Assembly (NCBI GenBank): GCA_035685165.1
Contig: DASRBI010000023.1
Coordinates: 1-64,000, forward strand
Length of the DNA: 64,000 nucleotides
From: DATFDN01 sp035685165
Lineage (GTDB): Bacteria > Pseudomonadota > Alphaproteobacteria > Acetobacterales > Acetobacteraceae
Direction: 5' to 3'
The notes beneath the pieces were generated by a model. That model was not told the origin of the DNA. It saw only the letters and a list, made by a program, of their open reading frames with translations, and made no database searches. Every line of letters begins with the position of its first letter. Within the stretch, counting starts at the first letter, position 1. The position numbers were made by a program, and so were the translations under genes. Below are positions 1-7,669 of this stretch, one piece after another.

Positions 1-273
1 CGCAACCAGCCAAGCCGATACGCCCGGGCCGCCAAGGCCGGGAGCGTTCTGTCTTTGGGCCACCCATTCGAGGATCGGGCCGAGATCGCCGTGCGGCAAT
101 CCTTCCGGCGATAGATGCCGGCAACGTTGGGGTGAATTCCGGGATGTCCACCGGCGCCTGGGCAAGGCCGGCGCGCAGGTCGTCCTCTCGTGTTTCCAGC
201 CCGCGCAGGCGGGGCCAACAAGGCGCGGCTGCCGCTGCCGTCCTCAACGAGCGCAACAATCTCCTTTATGGAT
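1..273 (-). pseudogene. Serine recombinase C-terminal remnant
   Basis: Reading the minus strand in three shifting frames gives fragments typical of the C-terminal part of large serine recombinases. They are EIVALVEDGSGSRALL (about 273-205), RLRGLETREDDLRAGLAQAP (about 205-145), HPNVAGIYRRK (about 140-105) and, after an apparent internal deletion, HGDLGPILEWVAQRQ near 90-50. The zinc-ribbon/coiled-coil part is broken by at least two frameshifts, and the catalytic N-terminal domain is absent upstream. The fragment runs off the left edge of the window. The match is by recognition of family motifs and was not aligned by a program. It lies next to IS66 debris, so the left end of the window is an old mobile-DNA scar. 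Confidence 0.6.
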
Positions 274-311
274 CATGTGACCTTGGTAATCATCCGCCGA
301 GTGCCGCGGGA

Positions 312-862
312 TCAACTTGTTCGCTTGCGGGGCGCTGATGGTTTGCGCGTCCACTTCTTCGCCGAGGTTTCGACGGCCTTGGTAAGCGGCTGGATGTCGA
401 CGGTGGCCGGGTCGAACGCACCGCCGATCCATTCCAGCCTGTCGTCGTGCTCCTCGTGGTCTGGATCGGTGATGGCGTTGAGGAATTCGCGGTAGCCCCA
501 GGGACCACCGACATCCTCCGGCGGGCAGCGCCCGGTCGCCTCGACCAGGCCCGGGTAGGTCATGCCCGCCACCGCGTCGGCGATGCGCTCGATGCGGATG
601 GAATGCTCCCAGCCGTCGCTAAAGTCGTAGCGGTATGTCAGCGATCGGGCGCCGACATCCTCCAGCACGTCGACCAGCCGCGCCTTGCTGGCGTCGAGCG
701 GTCCGTCGCCGTAGTCGGGGGTCGGGCATGCCCCAGCCGACGTCGCCTGCGCGGATTTCGTACAGGTGGCTGTTGGTCCAGCCGATCGCCGCCTGCAACA
801 CCAGATGCAGGCGGTCGAGACGGATCGTCACCGGCACCAGCAGGCGGCGCAGGACGGTGGGT
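312..862 (-). pseudogene. pRiA4b ORF-3 family protein, truncated and frameshifted
   Basis: The first part reads VLRRLLVPVTIRLDRLHLVL followed by QAAIGWTNSHLYEI, typical of the plasmid pRiA4b ORF-3 (IS1096 passenger-like) family. The rest continues in another frame from about 715 down to the stop at 312 (SLTYRYDFSDGWEHSI, CPPEDVGGPWGYREFL). The switch falls in a run of five G at about 717-721, so a single-base slip explains it. The beginning of the family domain is missing, because TnpC homology runs directly into the family's conserved RRxxVP segment at about 862. The function of the family is not established. It is often found beside transposases, as here. Confidence 0.65.
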
Positions 863-1936
863 CGAGCGGCGCCTTGGCGACGTCGGCGAGCACGAACAGC
901 TTGCTCCGCCCGTGCGCCCAGCACGCTGCTTCGGTGATCGGGCGGGCTGGCGCGCCGGATCGTAGAGGTCGCCGAATCCGGCATAGGCGTCAGCTTGCAG
1001 GATCCCCGCGTAGCCCGCCAAGTGGCGACAGGGATGCGTCCTACCGCGGTCGCGAGAATAGGCGAAGATCGCGGCCGGTGCTGCGGTTCCACCGAAGGGC
1101 CAGTCGTCGCGCACATACGTCCACAAGTGGCCGATGACGGTCTTTGGGCTGGCCAGCACCGGCACCGTGGTGTCGTCGCCATGAATGCGCTCACCCGCCA
1201 TAACGTGTAGGCGGATCAGCGTGACCAGCGGCGACAATGCCGCGGTGCACGCTCCCACCCAATCCGCCAGCGTCGAGACGCTGAGGTCGATGCCTTCGCG
1301 GGCGAAGCCCTCGCTCTGCCGGTTCAGCGGCTGGTGCTCGGCGAACTCGCCATGGACGATCTCGGCCAGCAGGTTCGCCCCGGCGCGGCCGCGCGCGATC
1401 GGAGGGAACGGCGCCGGCGGCTGGGTGATCGCCTCGCAAGCACGGCACGAGAATTTCTCCCGCACCGTCTGGATCACCTTGTAGCTGCGCGGGATGCAGT
1501 CCAGCGTCCCGGTGATCGTGTCGCCGAGTTTGGCCAGCCTGCCGCCGCAGCACGGACAGGCGGTCGGGCTTGGCAGCACCACGCGCTCGCGCGGCAGATG
1601 CGTGGGCAGCGGTCCACGCACCGGCCTGGCGCGCGTGAACGAACGCACCGTGCTGCCCTCCGGCTGCGATGGCATCGCCCGGGCCTCAGCCTCCGCCACG
1701 TCAGTCTCCAGGTCCTCGAGTTGCATCTCCAACTGGTCGAGGATCTTGCGGCCGCGCTCGGCGGAGGTGCCGTAGCGATCGCGCTTATACAGTGCGATTT
1801 GCAGCTTCAAGTGCGCGATCATCGCCTCGGCGGCCGCAGTCTGGGCTTGCAGAGCCCGACGCGCTTCCCGCCCGGCAAGCAGCGCCGCCTTGAGTGCGTC
1901 GATGTCGTCGGGGAGAGAATCCACCGCGTCGCTCAC
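863..1936 (-). pseudogene. tnpC: IS66 transposase TnpC, frameshifted and truncated
   Basis: The N-terminal 320 or so codons read as a clean IS66 TnpC. There is a coiled coil (residues 15-85), a CPCCGGRLAKLG zinc-finger segment, and the start of the DDE catalytic domain with HGDDTTVPVL and LQADAYAGF. Near 941-955 the frame shifts: homology continues one frame over as PITEAACWAHGRSKLF and then stops at about 863, where pRiA4b-family sequence begins. The last third of the protein, including the end of the catalytic domain, is gone (normal length is about 500 residues). The element therefore cannot supply its own transposase. The start ATG at 1936 follows tnpB by about 70 nt. Confidence 0.85.
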
Positions 1937-2006
1937 GCCGGAATCGAATCACGAGAACTGTCGCAATGCACGGGAATTCGTCAGCACCAACCTAGAAATT
2001 TCGGCA

Positions 2007-2354
2007 TCATCCGGCCAGCTCCGGTCGCCATGTGCACTGGGGATGCCGCCAGTCGATTCCCTCGAGCATGTAGCCAAGCTGCGCCGTCGAGATCGACACC
2101 ACGCTGTCGGCGGGCGAGGGCCACACGAAGCGCCCGCGCTCCAGTCGCTTCGCATACAGCGACATGCCGAGCCCGTCATGCCAAAGGATCTTCACCAGAT
2201 CGCCACGGTGTCCACGGAAGACGGAGAGCGCGCCATCATGTGGGTCGCGGCCGAGCGCCTGCTGCACCTGCAACGCCAGTCCGTTCATGCGGCGACGCAT
2301 GTCGATGGCGCCAGTGGCCAGCCACACCCTCACACCGGAGGGAACCGGGATCAC
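2007..2354 (-). CDS. tnpB: IS66 accessory protein TnpB
   Basis: This 115-residue protein starts MIPVPSGVRVWLATG and carries the IS66 Orf2 signatures VFRGHRGDLVKILWHDG (residues 45-61) and KRLERGRFVWP. It is full length for the family. TnpB is required for IS66 transposition together with TnpA and TnpC, but its biochemical role is unclear. It overlaps the end of tnpA by 4 nt, indicating translational coupling. Transposition in cis is unlikely because tnpC is broken, though the protein could act with another IS66 copy. Confidence 0.9.
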   Translation of the reverse strand: MIPVPSGVRVWLATGAIDMRRRMNGLALQVQQALGRDPHDGALSVFRGHRGDLVKILWHDGLGMSLYAKRLERGRFVWPSPADSVVSISTAQLGYMLEGIDWRHPQCTWRPELAG

Positions 2355-2770
2355 CTGCGCAGCGCCCCCAACACGCGACGCAGCGCCGCCAGGCTGACCG
2401 TCTCATCGACACGCACCCGCGCGCCGTTCGACAACTCGATCTCGATCACGCTCGGCACCCGTGGCGGCACGGGAGCCGCGGGCGGCGCAGCAACCCGCTC
2501 CTCGGTGATCCGCACCGGCAGGAAGCCCGGAGTGACCGTCTCCGGCGCCGATCCCGCCATCCGACGCCAGCGATACACCAGGCTCGGGCAAACCCCGTTT
2601 CGCTGTGCCACCTCCCGCACCTGGACTCCCGCAACCAGCGAGTCTGCCACTACCAACGCGCGGAAGGACGCGTCGTGCCGCCGACGCCGACCCGACACGA
2701 TCTCGATCCGATGCACCGCATCTGCCGCTGTGGCTGCCACAGTGGCAGCCTCAATCTTGCCTCGCTCCAT
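2351..2770 (-). CDS. tnpA: IS66 accessory protein TnpA
   Basis: A 139-residue protein with a helix-turn-helix region (residues 30-75, including VREVAQRNGVCPSLVYRWRR) and a C-terminal segment of the IS66 Orf1 type (IEIELSNGARVRVDE). It is the first gene of the IS66 operon and probably binds the ends of the element. The ATG at 2770 is the first in-frame start before the HTH. The frame is intact, unlike that of tnpC. The family assignment is strong because of the order tnpA-tnpB-tnpC. Confidence 0.85.
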   Translation of the reverse strand: MERGKIEAATVAATAADAVHRIEIVSGRRRRHDASFRALVVADSLVAGVQVREVAQRNGVCPSLVYRWRRMAGSAPETVTPGFLPVRITEERVAAPPAAPVPPRVPSVIEIELSNGARVRVDETVSLAALRRVLGALRR

Positions 2771-2825
2771 GCCGCGAAGCTCAACGAACCAGATTCAGAT
2801 CCGCAAGGCCTTCGTCACCGGGCGG

Positions 2826-3100
2826 ATACGATCACCTCGGCACCGCTGCTTTGCGCCTGCAGCAGCTAACGCGAATGGTCTTCGTTTCCGGGGAACGGGT
2901 GGACGACGCAGCCCACCACTTCGCCGCCGCTCGGCTCGATCACCAGCATCGAGACGGCCGCCATCGACTTGCCCATGGCGTAGTCGGGCAGGATGAAGAA
3001 CCAGCTATTGCCCTGCACTCCACGATCGCCTTGGCGAGCGAGACGGCGGGATAGTAGGTGCCGAGTGAGAACTGCACCTCGTTGGGCCCGCGGGCGCTGC
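2826..3100 (-). pseudogene. ABC transporter substrate-binding protein fragment
   Basis: Two minus-strand frames give the middle of a periplasmic binding protein of the branched-chain amino acid type. The first is NEVQFSLGTYYPAVSLAKAI (3100-3015). One base later comes SWFFILPDYAMGKSMAAVSM and VVGCVVHPFPGNEDHSR, then a stop at about 2868, with LLQAQSSGAEVI continuing in the same frame. The intact gene at 10850-12070 has the matching order KWFFITADYVFGQ, VVGSVRYPFPETTDF and LLVRAQASGADVI. One frameshift and an internal stop are visible, and the 3' part is lost where the IS66 element begins. The fragment probably marks the IS66 insertion target. Confidence 0.6.
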
Positions 3101-3457
3101 GCGTGTGGTCAAGATGTGTTCGGATTTGCCCGACTCGTCGGCGGGGGCATCACGCGCGGCAGCCACATAGCCGCCGCGCTTCCGCTCGGCGCGTAGGGCG
3201 TGTGGTGCGGCCCGCTCTGGCTCGGCACGCGCGAGAGCGAACTGACGCCCTTCAGACAGAGGGCCCTCTTCGCCGACCGCACCGAGGACACGCTCCGCAG
3301 GTGCGGATGATCCGCAGCGGCATGACCGTGGCGGCTCGTTCGATCTCGCTCTCGGTGCTCGGCTCCACCCATTTCTGCGGCGTGGCGCGGCTTTGATAGC
3401 AGATCCGCCAATCCTCCGGCGCCTCCTGGTCGAGCACGAGGACGGCATCGAGGCCAG
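3101..3457 (-). other. Gene-free stretch with unrecognised coding-like remnant
   Basis: No intact gene is visible between the binding-protein fragment and the permease gene that ends at 3458. One minus-strand frame (about 3455-3290) reads like real protein, for example DAVLVLDQEAPEDWRICYQS followed by KWVEPSTESEIERAATVMPL, but it has no plausible start and ends in low-complexity translation. I do not recognise the family. It may be part of the same decayed locus as the binding-protein fragment downstream. Confidence 0.3.
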
Positions 3458-4261
3458 CTATCGCCCGCCGCTGCGCAATCGGTCGAGTCGGAGCCGGTCG
3501 CGGTCATCAGTGAGCCACCAGGCGCCGAGATAAACCACGGCGACCGCCGCCAGCCCGCTGCCGCCGCCCAGCAGGAACATCAGCAGGATTTGGTATTTCA
3601 CCGCCTCCATCGGGTCCATGCCGGCGATGATCTGGCCGGTCATGATTCCGGGCAGTGTGACGAGGCCGGCGGCCGACATCGTGTTGATCGTCGGCAGCAG
3701 CGCCCGCCGCACCGAGGCGCGCACGAGCCCGCGCATCGCCTGCCCGTAGGTGGCGCCGAGCGCGAGCTGGGTCTCGACCGCTGCGCGTTCGCGCACCACG
3801 CCGCTCAGCAGCGAGTCGAGCGCGAGGCTGCCCCCGTTCAGCACATTGCCGAGCACGATGCCCGCGAGCGGGATCGCATAACGCGGCGTATACCAGGGAT
3901 GCGGCCGGATCGCCGTGGTGAGGGCGAGGATCGCCGTCGCGAACGTGGCGAACGCAACCGCCGAGGCGCCGACCGCGAGGTTGCCGGATCGCACCAGCCG
4001 CTGCTCCGGGCGCGCCGCCACCTCGCGCGCCGCGATCAGTACCATTACCACCACGACAACGAGCGTCAGCCCTGGCGAGTCGATGCGGAACACCGCCCGC
4101 AGCACGAGACCGACGACGACCAGCTGCACCACCATCCGCACGGCGGCGATCGCGAGCTGGCGGTGCAGGGCGAGTCGCAGCCAGACCGAGAGGAAGCCAT
4201 CGATCAGCAGCAAGGAAGCCGCGATCAGCAGATCGGGCCAGGTGAGGAGGATGGTGCTCAC
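3458..4261 (-). CDS. fetB: FetB-like (UPF0014) ABC transporter permease
   Basis: This 267-residue membrane protein has about seven hydrophobic segments and the UPF0014/FetB layout. An early pair of helices ends in RMVVQLVVVGLVLRAVF. A central cytoplasmic loop carries ESQL-type residues (VVRERAAVETQLALGATYGQA), followed by LLPTINTMSAAGLVTLPGIM and GMDPMEAVKYQILLMF, which are very characteristic. In E. coli FetAB is implicated in iron export and oxidative-stress tolerance; the substrate here is inferred from that. Its start overlaps the end of the ATPase gene by 4 nt, so the two form a transporter unit. Confidence 0.85.
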   Translation of the reverse strand: MSTILLTWPDLLIAASLLLIDGFLSVWLRLALHRQLAIAAVRMVVQLVVVGLVLRAVFRIDSPGLTLVVVVVMVLIAAREVAARPEQRLVRSGNLAVGASAVAFATFATAILALTTAIRPHPWYTPRYAIPLAGIVLGNVLNGGSLALDSLLSGVVRERAAVETQLALGATYGQAMRGLVRASVRRALLPTINTMSAAGLVTLPGIMTGQIIAGMDPMEAVKYQILLMFLLGGGSGLAAVAVVYLGAWWLTDDRDRLRLDRLRSGGR

Positions 4262-4863
4262 GCCGGATGCAGCTTCCGCTCCACCATCGCCAGGCGTCGC
4301 GAGGCCAGCCGCTCCGCCTGGGCGGGGCTGTGGGTGACGGCGATGATGCTGGTCCCTGTGGCGAGCACGTCGCGCAGCACCGACTCGACGCAGAACGTGG
4401 TCGGCTCATCCAGGGCACCTGTCGGCTCATCGAGCAGCAGCACCGACGGGTGGCGCACCAGCGTGCGGATCAGAGCCAGCCGCTGCCGTTCGCCGGTCGA
4501 AAGCCGCACCACTTGCGCTCCGAATTGAGTATCAGAGAGACCCAGTCGGGGCAGCAGTGCCCGTGCCGCCGCGTGGTGGGCCGTCGGGAAATGGGCGGCG
4601 GTCTGCTCGGCCCACCAGCCGGGCTCCGCCGCCACATAGGCGACACGCCGCCGCCAGTCGGGGGCGCGGAAGTCCTGCCGGGGGCGCCCGTCCAGTTCGG
4701 CAATGCCCTCGCTAGGATCGAGATCGGCGATCATCCGCAAAAAGAGGCTCTTGCCCGAGCCGGATGCGCCGGTGATGGCGATGCACGCGCCGGCTTCGAG
4801 GGAAAGATCGAACGGACCTGCCAGCGCGCTTCGCAGTCCGGCCAGGCGCAGTCGGGGCGGCAC
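4258..4863 (-). CDS. fetA: FetA-like ABC transporter ATP-binding protein
   Basis: This 201-residue ATPase has Walker A GASGSGKS (residues 33-40), signature LSTGE (121-125), Walker B VLLLDEP (141-147) and switch His178. The Q-loop position reads YVAAEPGWW, with no glutamine, which is unusual for the superfamily. The start is the GTG of a TAGTG overlap with the stop of the upstream peptidase gene. A longer in-frame extension exists but overlaps that gene for 300 nt and looks non-coding. It should energise the adjacent FetB-like permease. The overlap suggests the peptidase, ATPase and permease are transcribed together. Confidence 0.85.
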   Translation of the reverse strand: MPPRLRLAGLRSALAGPFDLSLEAGACIAITGASGSGKSLFLRMIADLDPSEGIAELDGRPRQDFRAPDWRRRVAYVAAEPGWWAEQTAAHFPTAHHAAARALLPRLGLSDTQFGAQVVRLSTGERQRLALIRTLVRHPSVLLLDEPTGALDEPTTFCVESVLRDVLATGTSIIAVTHSPAQAERLASRRLAMVERKLHPA

Positions 4864-6269
4864 TATGCCCCGGCGGCGAAGCGCCCGAGCAGCCGCGCAT
4901 GGCTGCGGATGCCGTGGTGGAAGCACACCTGCTCGAACTTCTCGTTCGGGCTGTGCACCTGATCGTCGTCTAGGCCGAAGCCCATCAGCAGCGTATCGAT
5001 GCCAAGCAGCCGCTTCAGCGAGGAGACCACCGGCACCGAACCGCCGCTGCCGATCATCACCGCCGGGCGGCCGTATTCCTCGCCCAAAATCTCGCGCGCC
5101 GCCCGCACCCAGGTACTGTCGGTCGGCACCTCGATCGCCGGCCCGGTGGCGCAGAAATTCCACACAACCTCGGCGTCGGGCGGCAGGCGGTCCTGCACGA
5201 ACCGCTTGAGACCCTCAACAATACGGTCGGGGTTCTGGCGCGGCACCAGCCGGAACGAGATCTTGGCCGATGCCTCGGCCGGGATAACCGTCTTGGCGCC
5301 CGGGCCGCTATAGCCGCCCCAGACGCCGTTAATGTCCGCCGTCGGCCGCGCCCAAAGTCGCTGCAACGCAGGCAGGCCGCGCTCGCCCGCCGGCACGCGA
5401 AGCCCAATCTTGCCGAGGAATGTCGCCTCGTCGAAGCCGAGCGCGTCCCACTCGGCGGCTTGAGCGTTCGAGACTGGCGTCACGTCGTCGTAGAAGCCCG
5501 GCACCTGGATGCGCCCGTCGGCGTCCTTCAGCTCGCCAAGAATCCGGGCGATCGCATTAAGTGGGTTGAGCGCCGAACCGCCGAACAGTCCCGAATGCAA
5601 ATCGCGGTTGGCCGCCTTCAGGGTGAACTCAGTATAAACCAGGCCGCGCAGCCGCGTCGTCACCGCCGGGGTGTTCACGTCCCACATGCCGGTATCGCTG
5701 ATCAGCGCGAGGTCGGCCTCAAGCTCGCCCTGATTGGCCTTGAGGAACGGCTCCAGGTTGATCGAGCCCACTTCCTCCTCGCCCTCGATCAGCACGGTCA
5801 CGCGCGCGGGAATTTCGCCCGCCGCCGCTTTCCACGCGCGCAGCGCCTCGACGAACATCATCATCTGGCCCTTGTCGTCCACCGCGCCGCGGGCGACGAA
5901 CCGCTTTCCGTGCGGACCATCGACAAGCTGCGGCTCGAAGGGCGGGCTGTGCCAGAGCTCCACCGGATCGACCGGCTGCACGTCGTAATGCCCGTAGAAC
6001 AGCACGTGCGGGCCGCGATAGCCGGCCGGTCCGGGATGGTGCCCCAGCACGACCGGATGGCCCGGTGTCGGCCGCAGCTCGGCTGCGAAGCCGAGCCCGC
6101 GCAACTCATCGCGCACCCACTCGGCCGCGTGCCGGCAATCGTCAGCGTGCGCCGGCTGGGCGCTGATGCTCGGTATCCGCAGCAGGTCGAACAGCCGCGC
6201 GCGCGATTCCTCCAGCCCGGTATCGACGGCGGCGAGCACGGCGGATTGGGTGGCGATGGCGTCGGGCAT
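4863..6269 (-). CDS. M20 family dipeptidase
   Basis: This 468-residue zinc peptidase of the CPG2/CNDP type is full length for cytosolic non-specific dipeptidases (about 450-470). Metal ligands and catalytic residues are visible: HYDVQP (around residue 93), the Asp of GAVDDKG (about 128), the EGEEE pair (about 161-165) and DTGMWD. The lid/dimerisation domain follows (NRDLHSGLFGG) and a final HSPNEKF supplies the last His ligand. It probably hydrolyses dipeptides or N-acyl/carbamoyl amino acids in the cytoplasm. There is no signal peptide. It is the first gene of a three-gene set with the FetA/FetB-like transporter. Confidence 0.85.
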   Translation of the reverse strand: MPDAIATQSAVLAAVDTGLEESRARLFDLLRIPSISAQPAHADDCRHAAEWVRDELRGLGFAAELRPTPGHPVVLGHHPGPAGYRGPHVLFYGHYDVQPVDPVELWHSPPFEPQLVDGPHGKRFVARGAVDDKGQMMMFVEALRAWKAAAGEIPARVTVLIEGEEEVGSINLEPFLKANQGELEADLALISDTGMWDVNTPAVTTRLRGLVYTEFTLKAANRDLHSGLFGGSALNPLNAIARILGELKDADGRIQVPGFYDDVTPVSNAQAAEWDALGFDEATFLGKIGLRVPAGERGLPALQRLWARPTADINGVWGGYSGPGAKTVIPAEASAKISFRLVPRQNPDRIVEGLKRFVQDRLPPDAEVVWNFCATGPAIEVPTDSTWVRAAREILGEEYGRPAVMIGSGGSVPVVSSLKRLLGIDTLLMGFGLDDDQVHSPNEKFEQVCFHHGIRSHARLLGRFAAGA

Positions 6270-6408
6270 GATGGGCTCCTCGGCGGTCCGGCCTCGGCCC
6301 CTCCGATAGAGAAGCCGGCCTGCCGGGCCAAGTCCCCGAGGGATAATACCGACAGCCTAACCCTGACCCATTCCGGCGTTATTTCGAGGTCCATACGAAC
6401 TATGGGCC

Positions 6409-6470
6409 GAAGCAATCTCCCGCAGGCAGGGGATTGCTTCACGCCGCTCACGCGGCGCTCACAATGACGG
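6409..6470. repeat. Palindromic intergenic repeat ending in CAATGACGG
   Basis: Two hairpins lie in tandem in the 233-nt gap between the two peptidase genes. The first pairs GAAGCAATC (6409-6417) with GATTGCTTC (6432-6440). The second pairs CGCCGC with GCGGCG around a TCA loop, followed by CTCACAATGACGG. This is the common alphaproteobacterial element type built from CGTCATTGCGAGC-like ends. Related pieces sit at 26756-26833 and 55695-55723. There is no U-tract, so terminator function is uncertain. Confidence 0.65.
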
Positions 6471-6502
6471 GGTTGGAGAGTCAAGAATTCCGACGCTCGG
6501 TA

Positions 6503-7669
6503 TCACACGTCTTTCGGCAATGTCCGCTCGATGATCCGCGCATACAGCGCACTGCCATAGGGGATCGCTTCGTCGTTGAAATTATAGGCCGGGTTATGGA
6601 CCGGCGCGCTCGTCTCGCCGTTGCCGAGATTGATGTATGCGCCCGGCACCTGCTCCAGCATGAAGCTGAAATCCTCCGAGGCCGAGGCCGGCGGCTTGGC
6701 GCGGTTCACGTTCTCCTCGCCCACCAGCTCCGCCGCCGCGTCCGCGAGCGCCTGGGTGGGTTCGGGTGCATTGACCAGCGGCGCGAAAATCAGCCGGAAC
6801 TCCGCCTCCGCGCTGGCGCCGAACGCCGCGGCCACATTGGCGGCGACCCGGTTCAGCCCTTGCTCGATCAGCGTCATCGTCTCGCGCGACATCGTGCGTG
6901 CCGTGCCCGCCATGCGTGCCGTGTTCGGGATCACGTTGTAGGCCTCGCCGGCGGCGATCTTGGTGACGGACAGCACCGCGGTCTCGCGCGGCGGCACGTT
7001 GCGCGAGACGATGGATTGCAACGCCGCGCCGATATGGCAGGCGACCAGCACCGGATCGACGCTCGCATCCGGCCGCGCGCCGTGCGCGCCCTTGCCGGTG
7101 ATCTCGATGTCGAAGAAGGCGCCGCCCGCCATCGCCACGCCGGGCGTGATCCCGTAATGGCCGACCTTCATGCCCGGCGAATTGTGCATCCCGAACAGCA
7201 CGTCGCACGGGAACCGCTCGAACAACCCGTCCTTCAGCATCGCGAGCGCGCCGCCGATGCCCTCCTCGGCCGGCTGGAAGATGAAATGCACGGTGCCGCT
7301 GAAATTGCGCGTCTCGGCGAGATACCTGGCCGCACCAAGCAGCATCGTCGTGTGTCCGTCATGGCCGCAAGCGTGCATCACACCCGCATTGCGGCTCGCA
7401 TAGGGAAGGTTGGTCGCCTCGGCGATCGGCAGCGCGTCCATGTCGGCGCGCAGGCCGACGCGCCCGTGCCCGTTGCCGGAGCGCAGTACGCCGACCACGC
7501 CGGTGCCGCCGATGCCGCGATGCACCTCGATGCCCCATTCGGCGAGCTTGTGCGCCACCAGTTCGGAGGTGCGGTGCTCCTCCAAACCGAGTTCGGGATG
7601 GGCGTGGATATCGCGGCGTATCTCGGTCAGTTCGCCATGATGGCGGCGGACGTGGTCGAGGACGGACAT
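6503..7669 (-). CDS. M20 amidohydrolase (hippurate hydrolase-like)
   Basis: A 388-residue M20D-type amidohydrolase. The motifs IHAHPELGLEEHRTSELV (near the N-terminus), GLRADMDALPI, MHACGHDGHTTMLLGAA, PAEEGIGGA and ASEDFSFML are those of hippurate hydrolase, IAA-amino acid hydrolase and related N-acyl-amino acid deacylases. The true acyl group and amino acid cannot be read from the sequence. The ATG at 7669 lies 43 nt inside the 3' end of the P450 gene, so translation is probably coupled. A paralogue lies at 32354-33532. Confidence 0.85.
   Translation of the reverse strand: MSVLDHVRRHHGELTEIRRDIHAHPELGLEEHRTSELVAHKLAEWGIEVHRGIGGTGVVGVLRSGNGHGRVGLRADMDALPIAEATNLPYASRNAGVMHACGHDGHTTMLLGAARYLAETRNFSGTVHFIFQPAEEGIGGALAMLKDGLFERFPCDVLFGMHNSPGMKVGHYGITPGVAMAGGAFFDIEITGKGAHGARPDASVDPVLVACHIGAALQSIVSRNVPPRETAVLSVTKIAAGEAYNVIPNTARMAGTARTMSRETMTLIEQGLNRVAANVAAAFGASAEAEFRLIFAPLVNAPEPTQALADAAAELVGEENVNRAKPPASASEDFSFMLEQVPGAYINLGNGETSAPVHNPAYNFNDEAIPYGSALYARIIERTLPKDV

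Larger units (their letters stand above)
863..2826 (-). mobile_element. IS66-family element, defective
   Basis: Gene order tnpA-tnpB-tnpC on the minus strand is the standard IS66 layout. The tnpA and tnpB reading frames are intact and tnpC is broken. The upstream edge is placed at about 2826 because sequence resembling a substrate-binding protein ends there, about 55 nt before tnpA. This is an inference: I could not identify terminal inverted repeats or a target duplication. The other edge is lost in the tnpC/pRiA4b junction near 863. Confidence 0.6.
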
